Positions 42,901-54,800 are shown, numbered from the stretch's first letter. The stretch: 64,000 nucleotides of DNA from Podarcis raffonei (GCF_027172205.1 NC_070614.1:34338001-34402000); one strand, 5' to 3'. Numbers and translations are program-made. Notes: generated from the sequence alone by a model not told the origin.

Positions 42901-45708
42901 ATACATTTCCATGATAAAATGGAAATTTACAAAGATGGAAGGAAGAAATGAAGAATGAGCAGAATACATGATCAACCTAAACAGAGCAGTACAGGCGAAA
43001 ATAATTGGAAATTCATAAAAAGAAAAATTTAGGGCTTTTTTTAATCCATTAAATTTTAATGGATCTTTTAATCCATTAAATTTAAAAGGGATTGCAACTT
43101 TTTGTTCCAGCACAGGAGGACTTTCAAAATTACTATGCTTTGCATTTTTCTATGTGAATAATTTTTAGCAATTTAATAAGGTGAAAATAATATATATCTA
43201 GTCTAGTGGTTAAAACGTGAGGTTTTTATCTGTGACACCAAGGTTTAAAGAACGCTTTCAATACCACACAAAATAGGCATAACTCCTAGCCTTATTTTGC
43301 TTACAGATGATTCTAACATACAATGTTCCTCGCAGATGTCAGTTAAAACTCCAAACACCACTTAATAGGGCTTTCACCAGACAAGACAGAAAACTTTTGT
43401 ATATCAAATGTATGACATTGTACATTAGAATACAAATATCATTACACATGAAAAAAATAGCCGTTACAAATGTGATCCTCCTAAATCGAGGATCCTAGTT
43501 GTGCTTGGGACCCTTAAGCCACCCCCACGGGGGGTGTTGTTGCTAGGTGTGGCGATCACACAGGGCCCCCGGACGTTTCACGGTCTATTGACCCTGTGCC
43601 ACCACTGCGGTTGCTTTCTTCACTGCTACCACCCCGTTTCTCACGGGGACACACGGAGTCCAGACAGTTGTTAACATAAACAAATAATCAAGTTTATTTT
43701 TAAATGCAGGAACAAGCGTATGGTTACAGTTTATTTTTCTCGTGTTAGTTTCCTAATCTTAGTTCCTAACAACTCCAAACTGATTATTCCAACTATCTAT
43801 CTGACTCAAACTAACAATTCCTCTCACTCTCTCACAATACAACTCTACCAATCCCCTGCCTATTCCACCCTCTTCCTTCTCCAACACCCTAGCTTCAACT
43901 CCCAACTCCCAAACCTCAACTGACTTTCAAAATCTCCCACTCTATCTTTTACTCCCCCCTTGCATTCTCACTGGCCAATCACATCACACCCAATTTAACC
44001 CTTTACTTGACCCATCCTAGGAGGCAAACGCCACACTAGGCATGGCCCAAGCCGTGTCTGTTGGGCCCCAGGATGGCGCTTGGCTGTTTGGGCCAATTGG
44101 GGCGAGTGGCGTGATCCCAGGGACCTATAAATGTGGCAGCACAATGGGGGTGGGGCACTTGCTTCGCGCTGCTGAACACCCGCCCTCCCTCCCTATTTTA
44201 GGTGCTACTGTTTTGGCCTTGCTTTAGATTGGGTCGCCTGCTTTGGAGCAGGGGCTGGGTAGGAATTTTTCCATTTGGCAGATTGGCTTTAGCCACTTGG
44301 TTTTCACCTATCCCCTTAGCAATCATCACAATTTTGTAAGGTTTGGCGGTTAGGCATTGGTTTATAGAAATGTGTGGGAAGGAAGGTGTGGCCATCACCT
44401 GCCCCTCCAGAAATAGGGTATTCCGGTAAAGGAATCTGGGGGTCCTGGATCTCATCCGAAGTCCGCTTGAGGGGCTAGGGCCATGTCAGGACCACAGGAA
44501 CACCAGGATGAGCTTCAATCGGTCTTCAACAATGTTGCTCCCTCATTTGGTGTTTACCCTTACAGACTGCCAGCCAGAGAGGCAGGAGTCAGTTATAGTC
44601 CCTGACCAATGCCTAGGACAATACCACTTAAAAAAGTTGTGGCCTAAATTTTGCACAAAAACTCAAAACTAAAATGATGTGTCCATTTAAAGTTATTTAC
44701 TGGGAAAGGGCTTGGGGGCCTTGGCCACAACATAATTCAGGTAGACATGATTTCTACAGAATATGTGTTCATTTCTCTGATTAAGACCACATATTTTCTT
44801 TTTCAGATGTGAACAATTGTAATATATGCTCAGAAGAAAAATATCCAAATAATAATCAGGACATGTGTATTCCCAAGGTAACAACCTTTTTGTCCTATGA
44901 GGAACCTCTGGGCATCAGTTTAGCCTGCTTTGCTTTTACTTTTTCTGTGCTCACAGTTCTTGTCCTGGGAACATTTTTGAAGCACCACCACACACCCATT
45001 GTCAAAGCAAACAACAAAGACCTCACTTATATGCTGCTAATTTCTCTCCTGCTCTGCTTCCTTTCTGCATTGCTATTCATTGGACAACCTGAAATTGTGG
45101 CGTGCCTCCTCCGACAGACGGCTTTTGGCATTATCTTCTCAGTGGCTGTTTCTTGTGTGCTAGCAAAAACCATGACAGTGGTTTTGGCTTTCATGGCCAC
45201 CAGGCCAGGATCCAGGATGAGGAAGTGGGTGGGGAAGAGACTTGCTATTGCCATTGTGGTTTCCTGTTCCTTTATTCAAGCAGGCATCTGTACTGTGTGG
45301 CTGGCATCTTCACCCCCATTTCCAGATGTCGACTTACACTCAGTCACTAAAGAAATTGTACTGGAATGTAATGAGGGCTCCGTGACTATGTTTTACTCTG
45401 TCTTGAGCTACATGGGCTTCCTGGCTCTTGTCAGCTTCACTGTAGCTTTCTTTGCCAGGAAGTTACCTGACAGTTTCAATGAAGCCAAGTTCATCACTTT
45501 CAGCATGTTGGTCTTTTGCAGTGTTTGGGTATCTTTTGTTCCAACCTACCTCAGTACCAAGGGGAAATACATGGTTGCTGTGGAGATCTTTTCTATCTTA
45601 GCATCCGGTGCTGGTCTGCTGGGTTGCATCTTTGCCCCAAAATGCTACATAATTGTCTTGCGGCCTGAGTTGAATGAAAGGGAACATCTAATAAGAAATA
45701 AGACCTGA
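36702..45708 (+). CDS. V2R gene E, complete, with duplicated exon 4 donor (6 exons; coding span with introns)
   Basis: Type 2 vomeronasal receptor, 869 aa if the first exon 4 donor is used. Exons: 36702-36919, 37861-38152, 39628-40482, 41558-41773, 42253-42379, 44807-45708 (2610 nt, open). Signal peptide 1-17, flytrap to 527, cysteine-rich domain 528-579, seven helices about 590-858. A 17-bp tandem duplication at the end of exon 4 creates a second, closer-to-consensus donor 17 nt downstream whose use would shift the frame. Intron 1 has a perfect inverted repeat, intron 2 an internal duplication and a CR1 end, intron 5 a 1.26-kb insertion. It is very similar to gene F throughout. Confidence 0.92.
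37523..37569. repeat. Perfect 21-bp inverted repeat (hairpin) in gene E intron 1
   Basis: Left arm 37523-37543 (ACCATCCCATCTGTTTTGTT plus A), 5-nt loop AAATA, right arm 37549-37569 its exact complement. Genes F and G have only the left arm at this place (F about 49488, G about 62273), so the right arm is new in E. Confidence 0.93.
37861..38152 (+). CDS. Gene E exon 2 (flytrap lobe 1)
   Basis: 292 nt after [27 protein letters not shown] to NYKVPQ. Carries GGVDAPIS where F and G have GGVDAQIS. Confidence 0.94.
38153..39627. other. Gene E intron 2: duplicated segment, unclassified repeat, CR1 end
   Basis: Two related segments occur in tandem: 38335-38525 matches the gene F intron, and 38526-38700 matches the gene G intron. 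38705-39010 is an unclassified repeat shared with gene G (63555-64000) and missing from F; its minus strand has a 91-codon open frame ([20 protein letters not shown]) of unknown origin. 39384-39502 is a CR1 3' end. Confidence 0.6.
39384..39502 (+). mobile_element. CR1 LINE 3' end
   Basis: GGGCTTGGACTAAATGACTC, GGGGTCCCTTCCAACTCTAC and the terminal ATTCTATGAGATTCTAT are the diagnostic CR1 3' end with its 8-bp repeat. The same copy lies in gene F at 51365-51481, so it predates the E/F split. Confidence 0.88.
39628..40482 (+). CDS. Gene E exon 3 (flytrap core)
   Basis: 855 nt, 285 codons, [17 protein letters not shown] to NQQLWQ, donor [20 protein letters not shown] includes an N-glycosylation sequon absent from C and D. 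Differs from F at scattered positions only. Confidence 0.95.
40483..41557. other. Gene E intron 3: partial internal duplication
   Basis: Holds the old dispersed repeat at 40665-40765. 40915-41110 and 41255-41440 are diverged copies of one segment (TATGGTGTCNNAAGNANGCT…, then CTAAAATGGTGTTGGCCTTA). Gene F keeps the second copy (about 53150-53320) but lacks most of the first. Nothing coding. Confidence 0.5.
41558..41773 (+). CDS. Gene E exon 4 with two tandem donors
   Basis: 216 nt to the first donor, [17 protein letters not shown] to NYFNQ, phase 0. The end reads ATTTTAACCAG|GTAACC, immediately repeated as ATTTTAACCAG|GTAAGC. The second donor (exon end 41790) adds 17 nt, shifts the frame, and gives a stop within exon 5 after about 20 codons. 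The first donor keeps the 216-nt family length. Confidence 0.88.
41763..41796 (+). repeat. 17-bp tandem duplication of a splice donor
   Basis: Two copies of a 17-bp unit, ATTTTAACCAGGTAACC then ATTTTAACCAGGTAAGC. It is absent from F (53657-53673), D and C. The first-copy donor CAG|GTAACC has lost the G at intron position +5; the second, CAG|GTAAGC, keeps it. Confidence 0.93.
42253..42379 (+). CDS. Gene E exon 5 (cysteine-rich domain)
   Basis: 127 nt, [18 protein letters not shown] to [10 protein letters not shown], six cysteines; donor GTGAGT. Confidence 0.92.
42380..44806. other. Gene E intron 5
   Basis: Left part to 43170 matches gene F. 43281-43465 matches gene D after its exon relic (33695 onward). 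43470-44728 is an insertion absent from D and F. The last 80 bp match D and F again up to the exon 6 acceptor. Confidence 0.65.
43470..44728. mobile_element. Unclassified 1.26-kb insertion in gene E intron 5
   Basis: Gene D reads straight across this place (…GCCATTAAAACATAATACAG), and a short ACAA lies at both edges in E. The insert is GC-richer than the surroundings and holds a promoter-like GGGACCTATAAATGTGGCAG near 44121. It has no convincing protein. It could be a long-terminal-repeat fossil or a composite of repeats; no family assigned. Confidence 0.45.
44807..45708 (+). CDS. Gene E exon 6 (seven-transmembrane domain)
   Basis: 902 nt after [25 protein letters not shown], seven helices, [31 protein letters not shown]. 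Nearly identical to D and F. Polyadenylation signals AATAAA at 45821 and 45854. Confidence 0.96.
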
Positions 45709-46559
45709 GGAATTTGAGTGCATAGAATGCATGCACAGATTTCACAAGACAAGGGGTTAAAATTTTCTTGTTCTGCTATGTTAACTTCTTTCCTTTATCA
45801 TATTGCGAGCTCCTGTGTTGAATAAAAATGTTTAATTGTACACTGCAATGGAAAATAAATCTGTAATGTGTTGGTATTTAGATTGTGAAGCATGACATGG
45901 AAACTTCTATTGAAGCTGAAGAAGAGTTGAGAAAAGAGTCTAGCAGTTTATGATTAAGTGGGGCTAAATCTCATCTAGGTCCATCACAAGGTGTTTAGCT
46001 TAGAATCACATGGAAGCTCTAATATTACAAGTCTATGCATATGCTTATCTATCTCCAAGAAAAGAGCCTCAGGCTAATGGAGACTGGAATGGAGGAAAGA
46101 CAAAGCTTGGAATTTTAGCACTTGAAGATATATATATTGGAATCCAAGTGTGCTAAGCTTGGACAAGTATAATACATTATTCAACTATCTGAATGTAACT
46201 TTATTTGTTTCACGTTGCTTCAGAGTAAAGTTGTGTAGTAAATCTTTTGAACCATATTTTTGCACTGAAGAATTTTTATTTCGAATAGTCAGTTTTTATT
46301 CATATAATTTGCCTCCATATGTGCACTGTTAATGGCATCAATAGCCCGGGTTCTGAGATCTTTGGGGGAAGTCCTTTTCTTGTTCTTGCCACCCTCACAG
46401 GTTCACTTGTTAGCGAAGCAGGAGAGGGCCTTCTCAGTGGCTACACACAGACTTGGGAACTTCCTCCATAGAGAATTTAGATAGACTCTCTCCTGGTTGT
46501 CCTTCCTTAAGCAAGTGACAACAGCTGACAGCCAGACGAGAATACATATAGGGCTCTGT

Positions 46560-47581
46560 TGTAGCACCCTGCTTGTGGTTAACGCTTAGCTGGAATGAAA
46601 TATTCAACGCAGCAATAGAGAAATTAAAATAATAATTTATTTGTCAGACAAATAAATGATAGGCACAGTGGTATATGGTTACCAAAAGCTCTGCCCACTC
46701 CAGCCCTGATGCCAGCACTTATATTTCCTCAGCACAGCCCCCTTGCTCCTCCTTTGGCTGCCTCTGTCCAATCAGCCTGGTTGAAATTCCTATTGGCTGT
46801 TTGCTAGAACCAATCATAAAAGATACACCCATTTCCTATTACCTTTTATGGGAGACAAAGAGCTATATTTCCTTCTATCTATAAATGGCAGACAAGTAGC
46901 CATATATCTTACATTTGCCTCGACAAGGCACCTTAATTAACATTTCACCTTTTGCCCTATTGCCCTATTACCCCTTCACTCCAAAACAGATGGCTAAAAC
47001 AGATGGCTCATGGTTCTATCTAAACAGAGATCTTGGGTTCATATTCTCACATACCATCAATGAAATAAGAATCTAACATAAGAATCTAACAGTTCTTACT
47101 TTCTAAATTCTTTGCATAATTACATTTAAGCCAATATATTTCGTACATTAACATATATAGCTTTTTAGAAGGAAAGGAACTTAGTAAAAAAACAGTTTCA
47201 AAACAGCTTCAAAAGAAGCCTCTTCAGTTTACAATCCCCTTTCTTAGCCAGCTGCTGTTTCTATTAGCTCTTGCCCTTTAACCTTAGGAAGATGTGGCAC
47301 GAGTCTGATGGGAGGCACAATAATTCTTACTATTTACCAACTCCTAATTAGTATTTTTGCAGCTTGATTGTATTCTGTAATATGTATGGCCAGTATGACC
47401 TTTGCTCCCAGCCTGTAATTCCCTTTTACAGCTTTGAGGTACTGCTATAAACCAGTGGGGCCCTGTTCAAGAGGATAATGAACAGCTGCCAGCTGCTTTA
47501 TGCCTGGCATGAAACATACAAACATTTGCAAATATATTTTTTAAGCTCATTTTAAAATGCAGGTCTTGATCAGATGCCTCA
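46560..47581. mobile_element. Solo-LTR-like insertion (endogenous retrovirus kin), fossil
   Basis: 1022 bp beginning TGTAGCACCC and ending GATGCCTCA (TG...CA ends), flanked by the 4-bp direct repeat CTGT at 46556-46559 and 47582-47585. The D-E and F-G spacers have the uninterrupted site (…TCTGTCAGTGCC). No internal coding region is present, so it reads as a lone terminal repeat left after recombination. A 4-bp duplication fits a retrovirus-like integrase; the family is not assigned. It is younger than the E/F/G duplications. Confidence 0.68.
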
Positions 47582-47785
47582 CTGTCAGTGCCCATAGCTT
47601 GATGGATCACAGGTCCATCTTACAAAGCGTCTCATAGTTGGCATTCAAACTCATAACTCTCTGGTAAAAGGGGTGTTTTGAGGGAGTTAATGCTTCTCAA
47701 GTGCCCCCCTATATTCTGACTAACATCCTCTTGTTTAATGTGGATTTACGAGGGAGCATTTATTGAGACTGCTCATGATGCAATT

Positions 47786-47922
47786 GAATCACTGCTTCCG
47801 CGCATGCGTGTGATGTCATTTTAACTGTCTGCACATGCGCGAGTGGCGAAACCCGGAAGTAATACGGTGCGCAACCCAAAAGCATTCAACCTGAAGCAAC
47901 TTCAACCTGAGGTATGAGTGTA
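47786..47922. mobile_element. Tigger-like element, right half only
   Basis: Starts inside the element (GAATCACTGCTTCCGCGCAT) and ends in the right terminus CAACCTGAGGTATGAGTG then TA. The left half is missing here; the F-G spacer retains the left half at 60419-60540. Confidence 0.65.
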
Positions 47923-47998
47923 GTTGTTTTATTGCTATGGCCGATGCCTGACACATATTAAGGTTCATTCATTCATTCATTCATATATATATATATAG
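47923..47998 (+). mobile_element. LINE 3' tail with (ATTC)n and (TA)n
   Basis: TTGTTTTATTGCTATGGCCG through TAAGGTTCATTCATTC matches the last 60 bp of the LINE at 4718-5300 (reversed) and ends in its ATTC tail, followed by a TA run. Confidence 0.65.
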
Positions 47999-48424
47999 GG
48001 GTGAGTCATTGCCTATAACTTGATGGATCACAACTGGCATAGATCTTAGTGTCTCATAATTGACATTCAAACTCATAGCTGTCTGATAAAAGGGGTGCAT
48101 TAAGGGGATTAATGCCCCTCAGCTGCCCCCCATTATATTCTGATCAACATCCTCTTGTTTAATGTGGATTTACAAGGGAGCATTTATTGAGACTGCTCAT
48201 GATACAATTGGAAGGAGACACAGGCATAAGGCATCCATGAATACCTTGTTGCTAACCCCTACCACAAAGATTTGAATCCAGTGTTCTCTTCATGCTGCGG
48301 GTCATTCCAAACTTCACCATGCCTTCCTATCCAACTAAAGCATGAGGGAAATCTTCTCTCCAGAATATGTGACAAACAACTTTTCTTAATTCCTAAAGGA
48401 CTCCACATCCTCCATTTAGGAATT

Positions 48425-48657
48425 GTTGTTAATGTAATAGTTAACAATTAGCTAGTCAGAAGGATGGTCATTTGTTATGATGTTCAGCCAAACCCCTGTG
48501 GAACTTCTTTGGCTGTTAGCAGAACAGAGAGCAAAAAGTGTGAAGGTTGTCAAAAATATATCCAGTGCAATTCAGGGATATGGAGTGGCACTGGGACCAG
48601 ACAGGGGTTCACAGCTCTGCTCTTGGATACTCCAGCCTTCAGACTTCTGTACTGAGG
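48425..48657 (+). promoter_or_regulatory. Gene F upstream conserved block (shortened)
   Basis: AAACCCCTGTGGAACTTC, AAAAATATATCCAGTGC about 105 bp before the ATG, GGTTCACAGCTCTG. The TAATTA core found in E and G is altered here to TAGTTA with a 5-bp loss beside it. Shares the roughly 105-bp leader loss with E and G. Confidence 0.5.
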
Positions 48658-48875
48658 ATGGTGGTTGTAGTCATTTTGCTGCTGGCTCTGCTTCCTCCAA
48701 TGGGATGCAAGACTCACGCTGTTCAGTGCAGTATCTATTACCCACAGCCTCCACTTCACAAATATCATCAATTAGGAGACTTCATAATTGGTGGAATTGC
48801 TTATCATGCTGGTGCCATCGTCAGTGAACTAGCCTTCAGGGAAGAACCCCTGCCAACACTGACAGAACCATTTGT
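48658..48875 (+). CDS. Gene F exon 1 (signal peptide)
   Basis: 218 nt; [17 protein letters not shown], then [17 protein letters not shown]. An in-frame upstream start would add residues before the signal peptide, so the GAGGATGG start is preferred. Donor TTTGT|GTAAAG. Confidence 0.93.
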
Positions 48876-51800
48876 GTAAAGCCTAAATGATCGTTTGAAT
48901 TTCTTTCCAAATATTGTATTAATTTATTTTATACAATAAAAACTGCCACTTAGATAATTTGTGCTAGAGCTGCAGCTAAAGAACAAAAAGTAGGGAGAAA
49001 TCCTATCCACCAAAAGCTAGTGTGAATTAAGATACAGCAAATTAATGCGGCATAAAGTTACTCCAGATCTAAACCCTGTTCGGCAGCAGGGCTCCTGCTG
49101 CTACTCTGTCCATGTCTAGCTGAGAGAAAACAAGCCTTTAAAACAGTGTACTATGCCAGGTTACCAGGTCACATGAACAAGGTGGACATGCTTTGGATCT
49201 AGCAAAGTCTCCGCTCTTTGGTTCCACCCCTGCCTTGCTCCTGGAATGCTCCCTTTTTCAGTCTTAGACCAGCTTGGTTCAGCCAGCTTCATCACAGGCA
49301 GCTTGGTTGAGATGACCAAGTTATGCTGTTATATGCTCAGCTGAACTGGGGTTGGGGACTTAATGCCAACTGAGCATGGTTGATCCAGAGATCCAGTGCA
49401 TCCTAAAATGCTCCTCCTCATGGATCTTGCCATAGGATTGCCTCACCAATCTGCTCCATCTTCACCATGACAGCATTTAAAAATAAACACCATCCCATCT
49501 GTTTTGTTATATTTTAACTCTATTTTTAAATAAGCTTTATAATGAAATAAATCATTAAAATCTAAAAACTTACCTAAATCAGAATGGAGAGTTTCTGGAG
49601 ACCCTCGGCCCAGTATACCTGAAGGAGCACCTCCACCCCCATCCTTCAGCCCGGACACTGAGGTTCAGCTCTGAGGGCCTTCTAGAGGTTCCCTCAATGT
49701 GATGTCAAGGAAATAAACAACTATCTGACTTTTAGAAGACATCTGAAGGCAGCCCTGTTTAGGGAAGTTCTTAATGTTTGATGTTTTATTGTGCTTTTAA
49801 TACAGTGGTAGGTTACAAACTCAGGTTACAAATGCTTCAGGTTATAAACTCTGCTAACCTGGAAGAGTTACCTTGAGTTGAGAACTTTGTCCCAGGATTA
49901 CAATGGAAATCATGTGCCTGAGGCGCAGCGGCAGCAAGAGGCCCCATTAGCGAAAGCACGCCTCTAGTTAAGAACAGTTTCAGGTTAAGAACGGACCTCC
50001 AGAACAAATTAAGTTTGTAACTAGAGATACTACTGTATTCTGTTGGGAGCTGCCCAGAGTAGCTGGGGAAACCCAGCCGGATGGGTGGGATATAAATAAT
50101 AAATAATTGTTGTTGTTGCTGTTGTAGTAAATGTCACTTCTGACATAGTTAATCTTTTATATTTATGTAGGCCACCTTATAAATATATATATATTTATAT
50201 ATAAATACTGTAATAATTAATTGTTAATAAAGGAGACACAGAACACAGTGATAATAACTAAACTAAGTATGGAATATCCTTCTGAAAAAGAATCTCACAC
50301 TTCTTTCAGCATAGTTCCTAAGCATTACCAGCACATCCTAGCTTTGGCATTCACAGTCAAAGAGATCAATGAAAACCCTCACCTCTTACCCAATCTCACT
50401 TTGGGCTTCCACATCTATGACAGCTATTTCAATGCAAGGAGGACATATCATGCTACAATGCTACTTTTATCCACAGAGGAGAGATTTATCCCTAACTACA
50501 TATGTGAGCAACAGAAAAATCTAATAGCAGTCATTGGAGGAGTGGATGCCCAAATTTCCATCAATGTGGCAACAGTCTTGAATAACTATAAGGTTCCACA
50601 GGTAGGTCAACTCTGCTTTCTCTTTCCCTCCCTCACTCTATGTGGCCCTCCACATTTCCTATTCTATTATTTCAAGACATTAATGTGAGTCTTAAAAATA
50701 TGGAGACTTCCTTTTTTATGAATCTCACATGCAAACTGAGTGTTAGGATCCTGTTTCTGATATGGTTTTTAAGGTGCTGTGAGTGCTGCTGTTTCTTTGT
50801 GTTACTTTATTTATTTCAGGAGTTTAAATGTGCAATTTTGGGTTGCTAGTTGCCATGGCTGGAAATGATTTTTTCCTCTCAACCTAATTGGCATTTGGTT
50901 GGGGTTTGTTTCATATTTCCTTATTTTGCTGCTGTCATTGGTCAAATAACGTGCCTAACTGGGCAATAAGAATTTTGCTCTGAGAGTGTTCCTGTAATCT
51001 AGCAATTATAGATGCAAAGTTTGAGCCAGGAAAACCTCAGTGCATTTTCCTCTCAGTCATAAATCCACTTAATGGCTAAAGATCAGTCTATATTCTTTCA
51101 ACTATGAATCCCTAACTTGAGCATTGGAATAGTCAAATTCAGTTCCCTGACGTCGTATTTCTAAGGGCTGCTAATATAATGTATGGTGAAATTCACTGAC
51201 AAAATCCATTCATCAGTGGAAATTAGAGGGGGATGGGGTTTTGGGGGGCAATTTTCTTGCTTCCTTCTGCCCCCAAACTTGAAAATATCTGCTAGGGGGT
51301 GGTCCCCAATCCTCTGTAATAGATATATTTCAGTCTTCATACAGATGGAATTGTGAGAATTCATGCTCTGGTGGATGACCATCTGTCCTGGGTGCCTTAG
51401 GAGAGATTCTGCTTTGCAATGGCTTGGACTAGATGACTCTTGGGGTCCCTTCCAACTCTTCAGTTCTATGAGATTCTATAGTTGGCTTCCATCAGCAGAG
51501 GAGCACTGACCAGCAATTTCCATGAATGGTTTTGAAAACTTCAATATGCAAGATGCATTCTATTTTTACAACTTTTCTTTCTCTCCCCTAAAATACCTTT
51601 AGCTCATATATGGCTCTGCTCCATTGAAGACAGATGGAATCCCAGGAATTTCTTTCTACCAGATGGTTCCTCATCAAGCACTTCAATACACAGGAATTCT
51701 CTCTTTGCTTCTTTATTTCAAATGGATATGGATTGGAGTACTAGTAATGGATAATGAAAATGGTGAAATGTTTTTGCAAACTGTTTTGCCAAAATTTTCC

Positions 51801-54800
51801 CAGAGAGGTATCTGCTTTGACTTTATAAAAAGAATCCCTATGTTTAGGTCCACCTCTGAATTGGATAAAATTCTTGAAGATGGATTAAAAATACATAATG
51901 AACTTATGAATAGTACAGCCAGTGTGGTTGTGTTTTATGGTGACTCTTATTCCATGATGACTTTGAGATGGATTCCATATTTTGCAGAACATCCACCAAG
52001 TCTACCAAAAGGTATAGTGTGGATAACAACAGCTGCAATGGAGCTCACTTCACAGCTATATCAAAAGAATTGGGACACAGAAATATTCCATGGTGTCCTG
52101 TCCTTCACAATCCATTCCAATGACATACCAGCATTCAAAGCATTTGTTGAGAGCCAAAATCCTTTAAGCACAAAAGGAGATGGTTTCATCAGAGACTTCT
52201 GGCAACAGGCCTTTGACTGTGTATTCTCTGATCCAAATGTGGAAGATGTGAAGGGGAATATTTGTACTGGGGAGGAGAAACTAGAGAGCCTTCCTGCACC
52301 ATTCTTTGAGATGAGCATGAATGGCCACAGCTACAGCATCTACAATGCTGTCTGTGCTGTAGCCTATGCTTTACATTACATGTCTTCAACTAGATTCAAA
52401 TATCAAGCAATGGAAAGAAGAGGTGGATGGAAGTACCAGAATCAACAGTTGTGGCAGGTAACATGCTCAACATTATCAAGAGGCAGAGCACCATAAGTGT
52501 ACTACAATAGTCCTTAATTTGCATAAATACTGTCCCCCCAATTCCTTCCCATCCTATGGTATATAATATATATCACTTTAATAACTCTTCTTCCTTCCCA
52601 TCCTTAAATTTCTGGATGGTTTCCAAATTACTGTTTGATTTTCTCAATTCTCCAAGTCCGCCCAACTGGTCGTGCCCTCCAGATGTTGTTGGACTACAAT
52701 TCCCATCACCTCAGAACACTTTCTACATTGACTGGGGCTAATGGCGGTTTTAGTGAAAGCCATACTTCATATTTTGTGATAGGTAGAAATTCTGTTATGA
52801 ATTTGGTGCATCTATTACATTCTGTTGAATAATTCAGCCTGAACCAGGCCTTCAGGGAGCAGATATATATGAATATGTTTGCCCTTTGAAGTCACATATT
52901 TTATTTAGAAATAATAATACATAGAAACAAGTTTCAGAAACTAACATGTTTTAAAGTCAATTTCTAAGAATTCCCCCTGCCTTCTTCATTATCAGCTTTA
53001 TTAAAATTTACTACCCTTGGTATAGGTTTCTATATGTTCATCTTATATTTTGTGTTGTATTTTGCAATCCTACCTTCCGAGTGGGTTCATATACATGAAG
53101 AAGTTAGGCACTTGAATCACATTTTTATTTATTTTTTTAAAAATACATTCTGGTGTCTGAAGTCGGCTCGTTTTCTGAGTCAACCCAAACTAAAATGGTG
53201 TTGGCCGTATTGACTATTAAGACATTAACAGTGTTTCAACACTCTCTAAAAAATAGAAACAGAAGATTCAGAACCTAACACGCTTTAAAGTCAATTCATT
53301 AGAATTTGCTCCTCCTTTTCTGAATTATAAAGAGTGAGCTTCTTTATCATTAATACTTTCTCACTCAGAAACCATAAACAAGGTATGACTTTACTATCAA
53401 TGATCCAACTGCAGCCTTTTCTCAACTCTTCCCTTTTTCTCTTCAAACCAGCTACATAATTTTCTCAGACGTGTCTCTTTTAACAACAGTGGTGGGGACA
53501 AGATTTCCTTTGATGAGAATGGAGAGTTAGTGGCTGGATTTGATGTGATCAACTGGATTGTTTCCTCAAACCAATCATTTCATAGAGTGAAGGTTGGGAA
53601 TGTTGATCCCAACCAACAGTTGACCATCAATGGGGATGCCATAACTTGGCCCAATCATTTTAACCAGGTAAGCCTCAAAGGTCTGGTTTGTAACTTTTTA
53701 GAAAATAGAAAAATTACAATGAATGGATGGGGGAAAATATTCCTGTCTATATTAATTGAGAAGTTGTTTGGAGAAAGTATGAAGAGCAAATCTCTTGACT
53801 GGTTTATATATACATGAAATCACAATCTATACCGTTAACCAGGCTCCATTCTTTCCAGAAGATGATTTCTTAACAATCTGTAGTACTATAATGATCATGT
53901 TAATATAAAAAAGTTTCTAGCAGCATTGGTGATACATTACCGAAAGGAGGTATCACTTAAGAACACCTAAAATTTGCATTCAATATTCTAATCTCATAAT
54001 TCTCACAATTACAATTCTGGGTTCTCATGTTTGGATTAGTCTCAGCCTCTTTCCTTATGTACTGAGCGGTGCCATCCCGGAACTAGGAAAAGAGTGAAAG
54101 ATGGGGAACCATTTTGCTGTTATGATTGCATCCCATGTCCAGAAGGGAAGATTTCAGGTCAGGAGGGTGAGTATTATGCACAAACTGTACAGTTTAAAAG
54201 TGAATGGCTTAAACTGGAATTCAGAGGAATGTCCCTACAAATGAACGACTATATACCAGGTTTAGTATGCGATTGAAATGTTTGTTAAGGTGGAGCCTGT
54301 TGTTGTTGTTGTTTAGTCATTTAGTCATGTCTGACTCTTTGTGACCCCAGGGACCAAAGCACGCCAGGCACTCCTGTCTTCCACTGCCTCCCGCAGTTTG
54401 GTCAAACTCATGTTCGTAGCTTCAAGAACACTGTCCAACCATCTCATCCTCTGTCGTCCCCTTCTCCTTGTGCCCTCCATCTTTCTCAACACCAGGATCT
54501 TTTCCAGGGAGTCTTCTCTTCTCATGAGGTGGCCAAAGTATTGGAGCTTCAGCTTCAGGATCTGTCCTTCCAGTGAGCACTCAGGGCTGAGTTCCTTAAG
54601 AATGGATAGGTTTGATCTTCTTGCAGTCCATGGGACTCTCAAGAGTCTCCTCCAGCACCACAGTTCAAAAGCATCAATTCTTCGGCGATCAGCCTTCTTT
54701 ATGGTCCAGCTCTCACTTCCATACATCACTACTGGGAAAACCATGGCTTTAACTATATGGACCTTTGTTGGCAAGGTGATGTCTCTGCTTTTTAAGATGC

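Larger units (their letters stand above)
47585..48214 (+). repeat. Duplicated spacer segment flanking nested repeat remnants
   Basis: 47585-47785 and 48007-48214 are diverged copies of the same spacer sequence (ATAGCTTGATGGATCACAGG…, then TAATGTGGATTTACNAGGGA). The D-E and F-G spacers have one copy. Between them lie 47786-47922 and 47923-47985. Confidence 0.8.
45709..48657. other. E-F intergenic spacer
   Basis: Shared 3' UTR and downstream region, a 1022-bp solo-LTR-like insertion (46560-47581), a segment present twice (47585-47785 and 48007-48214) with the 3' half of a Tigger element and the tail of a LINE between the copies, then the gene F upstream block from 48425. Confidence 0.65.

Noticed and set aside
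47585-48214. CRISPR-like or satellite array
   Set aside because: Only two diverged copies of a spacer segment separated by mobile-element remnants; no regular short repeats, and the DNA is vertebrate.
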